Source: Hydrangea macrophylla
Lineage: Eukaryota > Streptophyta > Magnoliopsida > Cornales > Hydrangeaceae
DNA: 64,000 bases
Reading direction: 5' to 3'
Assembly (NCBI GenBank): GCA_033977485.1
Contig: CM066994.1
Location: forward strand, 42,495,155 to 42,559,154
The position numbers were made by a program, and so were the translations under genes. Shown in pieces: positions 55,527-64,000 of the stretch. The number at the start of each line of letters is the position of its first letter. The stretch's first letter is position 1. A model generated the notes under the pieces. The model ran no database searches, was not told the DNA's origin, and saw only the letters and a program-made list of their open reading frames with translations.

Positions 55527-55897
55527 CATATATTACATATAGAGTATGTCAAGTGTCTGAGAGAGTACAAACACAAGTATGGTTCACTGGAACCTTATTA
55601 TTTGAAGTGCTTCTATAGTAAGGGGGAGATCGTTGTATCTTGGGAGACAAATGCGGCAAATTCGTGAGCACCAATGCGGGGCATAAATTGTCTTAAGGAC
55701 ATAGTGTCAAACACTAGACTCGATCTATTATCCGATTTGCATCTATACCAGGTTCTGTTTTATTTATAGTTTTTTGTTGTGCTTTTTGATTTCAGATTTA
55801 TACAGATTTATACATCCCAATATATTTTGAATAATAGACATTAGTTTTGGAACATCCAAAAAAAAAAATAAACACTTAAAATGAGACGGATGGAGTA

Positions 55898-56095
55898 CAC
55901 AAGTGTACTACATCAATATTTGTGACTCTACATACAACCATAAAACAAACCACCTTTGTTTTTTAGAGAGAGAAACTAGAGAGAGAGGGGGAGAGAAAAT
56001 GGACAGAAGTTTCGCCAGATGCAACCGGTCACAATCGTCGCTCGAATTAGCTGAAAGACCCACCTAACTTTAGCAACTAGTCCAAACAAATTTTC

Positions 56096-56128
<33 letters not shown>

Positions 56129-56908
56129 GAAGATTAGAATAGATGTAGTTTTCTTGATCTGAACTCTCAGTAGATTGTGCAAATGTTAAATTCTATAAAA
56201 CAAAATATTTCAATATTTTGGAAATTTCTTAATTTTTAATACCACACATACATCTAGACTATTTACTGGCTGGTGAAACTCAACTGTGAGGTTTTTGATG
56301 TGGTTCTTTTTGGTTTTTTCAATTAGCTGAAAGACCAGCTCTGTGATTGTGTCTTGTAGTTGTGGCTAATTGGTAGTTTTTGCTGATCTTTCTGGATATT
56401 ATTTGGTTTGTTTTTTTTAGGGAGATCTGCTTTTTGTCACTTTTAATAAAGAGCCACTGGGTGTTTGTATTTGGACTTCGTCATTTAATGGCAAAGTTGC
56501 TTGCTGAGCGGAAAAAAAACTGGAATACTTTTGAAAAATTTCCCAAATTAATACATACTTATATGTAATTTCTCAAAGTAATAATTTCATAACTTCCCAA
56601 AAAAATGCTTTGAAGTTACATTATAATTTTTGTAAAAAAAAAATAAAAAAAATGGTGAATGAATTTGGGTCTGATTGAATGAATTTTTGAAGTTTAAGGA
56701 CCCATTGCAAAAAAAAATAGTTTATGGACCTAATTAAAAACAGGTTATAGTTTAATGGACTAAAGTGTAATTTACCCTTTTAATTACGTTCACGCATGAG
56801 GACATGACTTTCGGCTCTTTTTTTTTTTCTTTTTCTTTTTTTTTTTTTTATTTTTTCTTTTGTTTTGCTTGGATGACTTTCGGCTTTGATACGCCGTAGA
56901 CAATAGAT
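55898..56908. other. Non-coding stretch with CT microsatellite
   Basis: (TC)n at 56099-56126. AATTAGCTGAAAGACC occurs twice (about 56045 and 56323). A short frame from ATG at about 56000 ends after 22 codons. Poly-A parts lie at 56635-56652, and a T/C-rich run at 56816-56870. No gene identified. Confidence 0.45.
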
Positions 56909-57401
56909 TAAGTCTTTGAGCACAAACATATCTCACAACAGAAATGCTAGATACAGAAAAAAATAATGCACAATCAAATGCACAATTTGCTTAAAATTGT
57001 TGGACTTTGTGCTGAAAAATCTGTACACACAAAAAGACCAAAAAAAAAAAAAGAAAAAAAAAGAGGTGTACAGCTTTTTCAGCACGAAATCCAACAATTT
57101 TAAACAGGTTGTGCATTTAGTTGTGCATTTTTTTTTGTGCATATAGCATTTCTCATCTCACAAACACAATTTATACAATCATTATGCATTGATCTGTTTC
57201 TCTTTTAGTGAGGTCTACTAGCACTGTGAGTCTACGGACACTATAGGGTCTACAGAGGAGAGAGATAGACACATTATGAAATTTGTAACACTGTGAGGTC
57301 TATTGATCGACAATATAAGGTCCACGGAGGAGAGAGATAGACACATTATGATATTTGTGAATTGTGTTTATGAGATTTGTTTGTGCTCAAAAACTTACTC
57401 T
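56909..57401. mobile_element. Foldback element, interrupted by a MITE
   Basis: The outer ends AAGTCTTTGAGCACAAAC... and ...GTTTGTGCTCAAAAACTT are inverted, and after removing 56939-57163 the arms continue into TCTCACAA-ACACAATT and its mirror near 57358-57375. The interior holds a repeat of about 75 bp twice (about 57210-57282 and 57290-57360), with GAGGAGAGAGATAGACACATTATGA. Target duplication not resolved. Confidence 0.65.
56939..57154. mobile_element. MULE-type MITE nested in the foldback element
   Basis: 216 bp with inverted arms of about 90 bp (CAGAAATGCTA to TAGCATTTCTC; inner block AAAATTGTTGGA with its mirror) around an A-rich loop. It is flanked by ATCTCACAA at 56930-56938 and 57155-57163, a perfect 9-bp duplication as in Mutator-type elements. 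Confidence 0.88.
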
Positions 57402-57411
57402 TGATAATAAT

Positions 57412-57414
<3 letters not shown>

Positions 57415-57462
<48 letters not shown>

Positions 57463-57470
57463 CTCTTCTC
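57415..57470. repeat. (CT)n microsatellite
   Basis: About 20 CT units followed by CTCTT variants. The open frames through it encode LSLS or RERE repeats only. Confidence 0.95.
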
Positions 57471-57498
57471 TCTCATTGGGCAGCGATTGGTCACAGTT

Positions 57499-58079
57499 AA
57501 GGATGGAAATTTTCCCCGCCCCGCTGGACCTCCGTCCCGCTCCGTTCCTAATGGAACGGGTTTGGAGAAGTTATAATATGAGTAAGAGTGGATTTGGTAT
57601 GGAAAAATAAAAACCCTATAGAAGTCAGGGCGGAGTTGGTATCCATGAAATACTACCATTTAAAACTCATCCCGTCCCGATTAAATCATTAAATTACTAA
57701 ACTACCCTCATACTTACAGTTATTTATAACAAAATCAGGACATATATATAAATCTTTTTCTCTTCACTGTTAATATTTAATTTCTGAATTGTGATTAATA
57801 AAATTAGAATCATTTGCGTGAGTGATTTTTAGGAAATCAAGCTAAAATGTAAGTGGGTTTTGAATTATAAAAGAACATTTAATTTTGGAATGATGATTAA
57901 TAAAAGGAGTAGGAGTGTAATAGGAGTACCCGATAGTAAACGGAGTAGGAGTAAGAGTGGAGTAGGAGTTGGTATTTTACTTAAACAGGACGGAGCGGAG
58001 TCAGAGGAGGAGAAAAATAAACGGAGTAGGAGTTGGTATAGGGGGACTCCGCACCAACTCCGATTCGTTGCCATCCCTA
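57499..58079. mobile_element. Small TIR element with GGAGTAGGAGT repeats
   Basis: Starts AAGGATGGAAA and ends TTGCCATCCCTA, a short imperfect inverted repeat. The flanks GTCACAGTT (57490-57498) and GTCACCGTT (58080-58088) are a 9-bp duplication with one mismatch. The interior has CGGAGTAGGAGT purine repeats (57900-58050) and CCCGCTCC on the other side. No coding capacity; Mutator-like or hAT-like. Confidence 0.5.
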
Positions 58080-58334
58080 GTCACCGTTCTTGCTCCATTC
58101 TAGCTTTCTAAAAGCACTAAAATTAATTGAGTAATGCTATGCTTTCCAAATTCAAATTCTAAATATCCATTCTAAATGATGTGACAGTAGATTCACTGGA
58201 TTTTGATTTGAGGATGTTAAAGTGACCTCACAGCGATCAATGGATCCACTGGATTTTGATTGATACCACATCATTTAGTGAACTTAGCATGCTTGGTTAA
58301 TCACATCTGACATGTGATCAGTAGATGTTAGATA

Positions 58335-58580
58335 CTCCCTCCATCTTATTTTATGTAGGAAACTAATTTTTTAAAGGAATACAATGTTTGCTTGAAATGA
58401 ATGCAATTGTTTCAAAATTACTCATGCTTGTTTTTTGTTCCTTTTACTTTTTATTGAATATTTTTAAAATAAGGTTAATTAAATTTATAAAGTAGTTAAA
58501 AATTATTATAGTAGACATTAGTTTTGGGATATCTAAAAAAAAAAAACCCAATGAACATATATATAATGAGACGGAGGAAA
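58335..58580. mobile_element. Stowaway-like MITE, uninterrupted copy
   Basis: CTCCCTCCATCTTATTTTATG to AATGAGACGGAGGAAA, about 246 bp. It aligns with 29075-29272 plus 55842-55895. The sequence around it (from CTTAGCATGCTTGG at about 58282 to GTGTACCACATCA at 58588) also matches the flanks of the split copy, so the two loci are paralogous beyond the MITE. Confidence 0.75.
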
Positions 58581-58999
58581 GACAAAAGTGTACCACATCA
58601 CTATTTGTAGCATCTAAAACAGATAAGACACTCATACAACGGCAATAATCAATATTTATGCCATCCCAATAAGTTCACGATTGGAGGTGCAATAATTGAG
58701 CTTTTGTGGGCAAAAACGTGCCAAACGGCCTCTATCGTCCACTGTCGGTGTGGTCTATCGGGTCAAGGCTCACTGTTCAAAATCTACCGAAGGGTGTTTC
58801 ACGAGCATGTGGTTTCAGGCTTTCAATAATGCTAGGCTTACCGATCATTACCGAAATTTTACACCGATTTGGGTGGGCTCCACCTACTGTTTATATTTTG
58901 GGGTTGAGCAGTGTAATGGTGGGTCGGATCATGTTTAATACCCATTTTAAGTTTTTAATAAAAAAACACCCGCCCAAATGAAAGAAACAAAACCCGCCC

Positions 59000-59113
59000 A
59001 AATCTCTCTCTCTCTCCTCACTCTCTCTCTCCAGCAAAACAAACCAAAACACAGTCAAGAGAGAGAGCACCGAAGAGGGCAATTTGTTGGAGGGACAGGT
59101 TCGAAATCTCAGC

Positions 59114-59159
<46 letters not shown>

Positions 59160-59367
59160 TACACACACACACACAAACAGTCTCTCCTTGTGTTGGGTAC
59201 TCGGGTCTGCCTTTTCCTGAAGCTATCAGATAGATACCTCTCTTTCTCGCTCTATCTTTTACATAGCTTTGAGGAGAGAGAGAGAACAAAGGTATGGGTT
59301 GGAGAATCAGACCACACTGTAAAGAAGAAGAAACAACCAATCGATCCGATCCAACCTTCCTCTTCAG
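59000..59367 (+). pseudogene. Captured 5'UTR and first-exon candidate with CT/CA repeats
   Basis: A leader with (TC)n (59112-59140) and (CA)n (59140-59175) resembles a plant gene 5'UTR. From ATG 59293 a 25-codon frame (MGWRIRPHCKEEE...) runs to a strong donor TTCAG|GTAAGTTTT at 59367/59368. It could be the N-terminal exon of the kinase whose next part is at 60325, as RLCK proteins start with MG, but the peptide itself is not diagnostic. Confidence 0.35.
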
Positions 59368-60324
59368 GTAAGTTTTTCATTTATACATATATAACATCCA
59401 TATCTATCTATCTATACACGTTCTCTCAACTCAACAAAGCCTTTAGCAATTTGGGTCGGCCACATAAATTAATTTTGTTCCTCCATTTTCTAATTTTGAC
59501 GAATTTGACTTGGTCTAATTATGTATTTGATTGGTTTATTTGTAATATGTTCAGAATTGGGTATTCAGATGATTGTATGTATTGTGTGCCCATTTGTGGC
59601 CTAAATTTTCTGGATCGTAATAGGAAAAATTGAGGTGGTTTTGATTGAAATCCAACGTCCTATGTTTTGATTGTACTTACATATCATCAGCCTGTGTACA
59701 TATTTTGGTCCCAAGATAATGGAAGAGAACTTACAAGTTCATTCTTTTAGTATATTTTACTTGCTCGAGTAGACTCTTTTTTTCCCTGAAAGCAAAGAAA
59801 GCTTAAACAAAAAAAAAAATTTGTTTTCCTGACTATCTTAGCAACCAAACACATCCTGACTGCATGGTTAGGACCACAATGTTTCAAATGACTAGAATTT
59901 TTGTTCTTTTGGTTTATCCATCAATTGGCAATCCCTTTTTTGATTTGATAGCATACCCGGACTGGCACCTTGCCACACCTAGGCATACTAAATAGTATGA
60001 TTATTTATTTAGTTGATTTTATAGAGCAATATTTGGTTTCATATAGATTATAGGAAAAAATATATATATTAGTGGGCCGGGTGACTATTGAAAGTGTAAA
60101 CATGGTTTCCTGGAGTGTTATTAGTAGTGTATGCTGGATAAGTGGTGGAATTTTGCTAGTGAGATTGGGGCACTTTTTGTTTTGTGGTAAGATAGTTGTT
60201 GTTCATGTTGTATTGCAATGGGAAAATTCTTTAACACATCCTTGTATAGAATACAACCATTTTGTAGGTTCCAAGTGATGGTAACAACGTACCGTTTTGT
60301 GTAATTTTGTGGCATTTAGTAGTA

Positions 60325-60387
60325 TGTCTTCTTGGAGAGGGAGGCTTTGGCAGAATGTATAAAGGGCGACTGGAAAGTTCTAATCAG
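60325..60387 (+). pseudogene. PBS1-like receptor-like cytoplasmic kinase fragment (glycine-rich loop)
   Basis: The 21 residues CLLGEGGFGRMYKGRLESSNQ are the ATP-binding glycine loop (subdomain I) of PBS1/PBL-type kinases. They end exactly at CAG|GT, where I recall the PBS1 family has an intron. PBS1-like kinases relay immune-receptor signals at the plasma membrane. No other catalytic motif follows downstream on +, so only one exon border region was captured. Confidence 0.75.
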
Positions 60388-61278
60388 GTTTGTAAAGCTG
60401 TCATAATTCTAACAATGTACAAAAGAATGAATGGAAAAGGGGAGCAGATGGAAAGCATTCACATGTTCTGCATTTTGGTACCACTTCCCCAACCTTGTGA
60501 ACAGTTTGGCTATGTTTTGTAATTGTTGTAGCCCTCTTGGAAGAACTGAACTTGTTTTCTTTCTGCAGGTTGAACTTTTCTTTCTGATTTTGTCTCCAGC
60601 TGGAAGAACCATGAGAAGCTCAAGCTTCCTGCTTAAAGTGGAGTTTTGTTTGTATACGTATTTTAGCTAAGAAAGAGACAGAGGTTGCTATCTCGATGGA
60701 GTGTTAAGAGTGAAGAAATTTCTAGCCTTAGTTTGCAAATAGATTTTTTACTTTTATTTTTATTTTTGCTTTTGTTTGTTGCGAAATATACGGAGATGAC
60801 CACTAATTGTACCATTCCCTGGAGCAACAGTGACACTTTGTGTTTAACACTAGAAGAACAAATGTTAATCATATTTGAATTTCTAGCAATTGATTGCTAA
60901 GTTCAAGTTTTTTTTTTGCTGAGAAATTGTTAAGTTCTAGTCCAAATGTGTTTGGAAATTTAAGTAAGCCATATGTTAAAACTATTTTTACATACATGCA
61001 AAGTATACAACCATACATTGATGATCCTTGACAATCTTGTTTTATCAAGTCAAAGATAAAACCTTAACGCTGCGTCCCTTTTGTGCAATTTTATTTTTCT
61101 ATTTCTTTTATGTAGATATGAAAGTACACAGAAAAGGTTGATTTAGATACAATATCTTTGACATTATATCATCACCTCAAAGCAAAGAACTCAAAATGGT
61201 CAAAAGGAAAAATTAAAGCTGCATCCACAGCTTCTAAAGTAAACATTAGACAAGGCTACAATACTGCTACACCTAGGT

Positions 61279-61407
61279 CTATATCTCTTCATTCTCCTTA
61301 TGTCGGCCGCAGTCTGGAATGGATGAAGACGGTGTTGTAACTGTCTTTCCCTTGCTATCAGAAGGGGATGTTGGACTCACATCCGTGCTTTTCTCGTCAT
61401 TTGGCTT
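61279..61407 (-). pseudogene. Candidate captured terminal exon, unknown gene
   Basis: On the minus strand an acceptor-like CTTCAACTTCTACAG is followed by 43 codons including the stop TAG (61279-61281). The peptide is hydrophilic and Ser/Thr/Lys-rich (KPNDEKSTDVSPTSPSDSK...). The length and Ser/Pro composition look like a real exon, but I cannot assign it. It may belong to the same source gene as the kinase exons on this strand or to a third gene. Confidence 0.3.
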
Positions 61408-62230
61408 CTGTAGAAGTTGAAGTTGGTTATGTAAAACTTGTTGAAGGAGGATTTAGAGGGGGAAAATGAAAAACAAAACTGCATTGGAGAGAAAGGAACA
61501 TGTGGTATTGCATGAGTCACTATACACCTCAAGTTATTATAACATTACTCAAGATGACTCCATTAAATATTTCACTACACACATGTAATTAATAGAACCT
61601 ATTTTGCATACCAAAAAGAATAGAAAGGCAAATGAATTGAAGAGCTGTTGACCCAGACCCAAATAAATTATGTCTTTGCCTTTGGGATAACAAATTGGTA
61701 TCCATTCAGAATCATTGTATTACCACATACAATTTTTAGATGTTTTTATTTTTCTGTTTTACCATGTTTTGATGCTTTTAATGTTATCCCTTCTTACTAG
61801 GAAAAAAATGTGACTTTTACTTAAAATTATAGGGTAGACGTAGTAGACATAGTGTAGGTGCATTGAGATCCTATTCCCAATGTGTTGTGTCTTTTGTAAA
61901 AGGCCTCCTTTGGATGAAATCCTCACTTTGGGTGTTTTGTAAAATCAAATTCAAAAATTTTTAAGGGAACAAAAAGAACACAGTATTTGAGTTTAGATGT
62001 ATGAGCACTAGAAAGATTAATTGACAGCAGTCTAAATTTGTAAAGTAGATCAAATCAGAAACCCAATAGCAAAATTAGCAATCAAAACTCCAAATTGGGT
62101 CAATCAGAAGATAGAGCAAAATCCACTCCAATTGTTGACAAATTGGGTAAGGAAAGAGCATGGAGACACATACTATAAAGCAATCTCAGACAGCCATAAG
62201 AAAAGCCATTCAAATTTTTAACTAGGTCTT

Positions 62231-62408
62231 TCTTCATTTTCATCATTAGAAGATTAGCAGTCTTCAGGTCCCTGTGAATTATATTATTTTGGTGCAGATA
62301 GTTCATTCCCTTGGAAGCATCAATGGCTATTTTTGAGTATTGTTGGAAGCTTAAACGCGCCCCTCTGTTTATGCAAAAAATCGTAAACACTTACTCTAGA
62401 CATGAACT
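62231..62408 (-). pseudogene. STY46/Raf-like kinase exon fragment (catalytic loop)
   Basis: The minus strand reads [26 protein letters not shown], then after a one-base shift [21 protein letters not shown] and LKTANLLM. This is kinase subdomains V-VIb with the HRDLK catalytic loop, strikingly like the STY8/STY17/STY46 group of dual-specificity Raf-like kinases, which phosphorylate chloroplast transit peptides. A second one-base loss follows LLM where relatives have DEN. The 5' acceptor AG is not preserved. Dead copy. Confidence 0.8.
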
Positions 62409-62709
62409 CCATAAAAGAGAAACGCCACCATAAAAAATGGTTATCATCGTCACATAATGAGTTGCAACATAACACTTCCAACAGGGTTACAAGAAAATAA
62501 ATTGCTTGTACTGGATCAATTATCACCGAAACATCTAGTATAGTTTGGACTAATCAGAAATCTAGGAACTTCATGGTCAACAATTTTTACTAAACCATTC
62601 ATTCCACCAGTATTAAAAAATAAGAGATTTCTTATATTCCAGAAGAAAAAAAAAAGAAAAAAAGGTCTCAATGCATGGCAGCAACATGTCAAAGTTTGAC
62701 AAGAATTAC

Positions 62710-62783
62710 CAGTGACAATGCACAAGTTGGGAGGTCGTGTGCATGCACCTAAGAATTGGACAACATTTTTGTGCCCAATTTTC
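62710..62783 (-). pseudogene. STY46/Raf-like kinase exon fragment (subdomain IV)
   Basis: On the minus strand, an acceptor TTCTTGCAG precedes a 74-base exon encoding [19 protein letters not shown] and LCIVT, ending in CACTG|GTAATT. These are correct GT-AG borders, and the codon split leads into the next exon (62408). The order and strand match the catalytic-loop exon, so both come from one captured gene segment with its intron. Confidence 0.8.
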
Positions 62784-63394
62784 CTGCAAGAACCAGGACA
62801 CATCATAACATTACAATACAGATGGAACTGTCACGAGCAGTTGGAATTGACCCAAAAAAAAAAAAACTTCAACAAACATATATATTCTTACGCATATATA
62901 TATATATATAGAGAGAGAGAGCAACAGACCAATGGATTTCAAACCTGTGAGATGCTCTTCCTCTGTCGCAGCTAGTGATTCTCCAGGTCTCCTCTTGTTC
63001 TTAGGGTTGAGGAGAGGAGAGAGAAAGACAAGCACAGATTTGGGTATTGGGTATTTCTTGATTTGGGTATTTCTTGATTTAGGTTTTGCATGAACTTTGA
63101 TCTATTTTGATAGATGAAAGGGATACCCAAATCGCAACAAGCAAATCTCAGCTTGCAAATGAAGAAAGAGGAATGAACTTTGATGCAGAGAGTTAGGTCT
63201 CTATTTTGCAACAATTGCAATTCTCGCGGGTTTTTCTTGATTTGGGCGGTTTTTTTTTTAAAAGACCGAAATGGGTAAGTAAGTGAAAGACCCGAGAGTG
63301 AACAAAAAGTGGACCCCACCCTTTAATTCGGTGCAACTCTTCGGTAGAAGTCGGTTGATGTAGCATTATTGTTCAGGCTTTATACTTAATTTTT

Positions 63395-63631
63395 GGGTAA
63401 ATTACAGTAACACCTCTTAAACTATGACCATTTTTTTATTAACACCCCTTATACTTTAAAATTGAACAAAGTTACCCCTAAACTATCATTTATTGACATT
63501 AAAACCCCCTTCTGCAGGGAGTGTGTTGGTTCATTTTTGGATTGTTCAGGAGTGAGTCTATTCAGTTTTAAAGTTCAAGGGGTGTTAGTGAATATCGATC
63601 ATAATTCAGAAAGTGTTACTGTAATTTACCC
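63395..63631. mobile_element. MULE-type MITE next to the Pack-MULE
   Basis: 237 bp with inverted arms of about 70 bp: GGGTAAATTACAGTAACAC... and ...GTGTTACTGTAATTTACCC, plus AACACCCCTT with its mirror. Flanked by TAATTTTT on both sides (63387-63394 and 63632-63639). An 80-codon frame crossing it is not a gene. Confidence 0.85.
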
Positions 63632-63796
63632 TAATTTTTTGTCAGAAAAATTGACTCTCTCACAAGCACGTGGCTTTCAGGCTTTTATGGAAACTTCAAA
63701 ATAAGAGAGTTAAGTGTTATATTTGAAAGGTGGAAGGAGACAAGTGTTAGGCCAAATCTCAAGTGATACCTATACATAAAAAGTGATTGTTAAATG

Positions 63797-63861
63797 ACCA
63801 ACTTAGCTTAATTGGTAAAAAAATTTACTATGACACACTCATCGTACCAGGGTTAGAACCC

Positions 63862-63863
<2 letters not shown>
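63797..63863 (+). repeat. tRNA-derived SINE head (or decayed tRNA-like sequence)
   Basis: TAGCTTAATTGG (63804-63815) resembles the internal A box and GGTTAGAACCC (63851-63861) a one-base-changed B box of RNA polymerase III promoters, at tRNA-like spacing. Plant SINEs start with such a head. It runs straight into (AT)n(GT)n at 63862-63896, so the body is short or missing. Confidence 0.45.

Positions 63864-63896
<33 letters not shown>
63862..63896. repeat. (TA)n(TG)n microsatellite
   Basis: About 11 TA units followed by about 6 TG units. Confidence 0.9.
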
Positions 63897-64000
63897 ACTA
63901 GCACGTAATTACTAACACCAAATGAAAAAAAAAATGTACTAGTTTAATACATACTCCAGTTTTGATATTTGTCGGCAAGATGTATGAAATTAATCAAAAG

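Larger units (their letters stand above)
46975..55836 (+). mobile_element. Outer copia element, 3' LTR, interrupted by an inner copia element
   Basis: 46975-47189 and 55532-55836 together align to the 5' LTR 29273-29795; the inner element with its CATAT duplication accounts for the gap. Both outermost dinucleotides have decayed: the start reads TT instead of TG and the end TA instead of CA. It is followed by GACAT (55837-55841). Confidence 0.85.
29075..55895. mobile_element. Stowaway-like MITE, split by the nested LTR stack
   Basis: The left part 29075-29272 starts CTCCATTCGGCCTATTTTATG. The right part 55842-55895 ends ATGAGACGGATGGAG. TA lies on both outer sides (29073-29074 and 55896-55897). 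Without the insertion it would be about 252 bp. A second copy at 58335-58580 is uninterrupted. TA target sites and CTCC(C)TCC-type ends fit Stowaway (Tc1/mariner) MITEs. Confidence 0.75.
58824..63372. mobile_element. Pack-MULE-like element carrying kinase gene fragments
   Basis: The left end CAATAATGCTAGGCTTACCG and the right end, reverse-complemented ACAATAATGCTACATCAACCG, are inverted repeats. They share further blocks over about 60 bases (TACCGAA, TTACACCGA/TTGCACCGA, GGGTGGGCTCCAC/GGGTGGGGTCCAC). A weaker match reaches CCGCCCAAAT at about 58972 and 63248. TCAGGCTTT flanks it at 58815-58823 and 63373-63381 (TTCAGGCTTT, 10 bp shared), a Mutator-type 9-bp duplication. There is no transposase. 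Inside are exon fragments of a PBS1-like kinase (+), an STY46/Raf-like kinase (-) and a further candidate exon (-). Long TIRs, 9-bp duplication and captured gene parts fit a Pack-MULE. Confidence 0.75.

Noticed and set aside
1..64000. A new defence or biosynthetic gene system
   Set aside because: Every long reading frame can be assigned to LTR retrotransposons; host gene pieces are short fragments. No cluster of unknown intact genes is present.

Overview
The window reads as nuclear DNA of a flowering plant, probably a eudicot: AT-rich, full of plant-type LTR retrotransposons, MITEs, CT/TA microsatellites and fragments of plant gene families. I see no intact host gene, no rRNA and no functional tRNA. 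It is a transposon graveyard with a few young insertions, and the species cannot be named from the sequence.

Left part (1-8.3 kb): an AT-rich stretch, a CACTA-like terminus with a subterminal repeat array (1637-2321), a decayed Ty1/copia gag-protease relic (2350-3420), and a non-coding copia-type element (LTRs 3714-4195 and 5668-6151) with a duplicated LTR start. Then come an NB-LRR leucine-rich-repeat fragment (7322-7690), an HMGB-like exon-1 copy (7690-7818) and a minus-strand LTR (7819-8178).

8.3-17.4 kb: a young, complete Ty3/gypsy chromovirus of Tekay/Del type. Its 2146-bp LTRs differ at about 16 sites, its target-site duplication (TSD) is ATAGG, and gag-pol is broken by one TAG.

17.4-29 kb: non-coding sequence, a second HMGB-like fragment (19200-19590), a copia relic with an in-place inversion in gag and a Tourist-like MITE (19.8-22.7 kb), LTR scraps, three hairpin or foldback elements, and an F-box pseudogene.

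29-56 kb: a nested stack. A Stowaway-like MITE was split by a copia element (TSD GACAT). That element then received an Athila-type gypsy element in its interior (TSD ATATG) and a second copia element in its 3' LTR (TSD CATAT). A paralogous copy at 58.3-58.6 kb lacks all three and serves as an empty-site reference. The Athila element has a broken, internally deleted gag-pol but an open 473-codon third ORF with a candidate upstream intron.

56-64 kb: a MULE-type MITE nested in a foldback element, a small TIR element, and a 4.5-kb Pack-MULE-like element (58824-63372) with a 9-bp TSD. The Pack-MULE carries fragments of two kinase genes, PBS1-like on + and STY46/Raf-like on -. Another MITE and a tRNA-derived SINE head lie to its right.

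No operon-like cooperation exists. The only working logic visible is that of the transposons: LTR promoter, primer-binding site (PBS), gag-protease-RT-RNase H-integrase, polypurine tract (PPT). All coding parts carry breaks except the Athila third ORF. I found no convincing new biological system; the most novel items are the Pack-MULE, the in-place inversion and the palindromic arrays in the gypsy LTRs.
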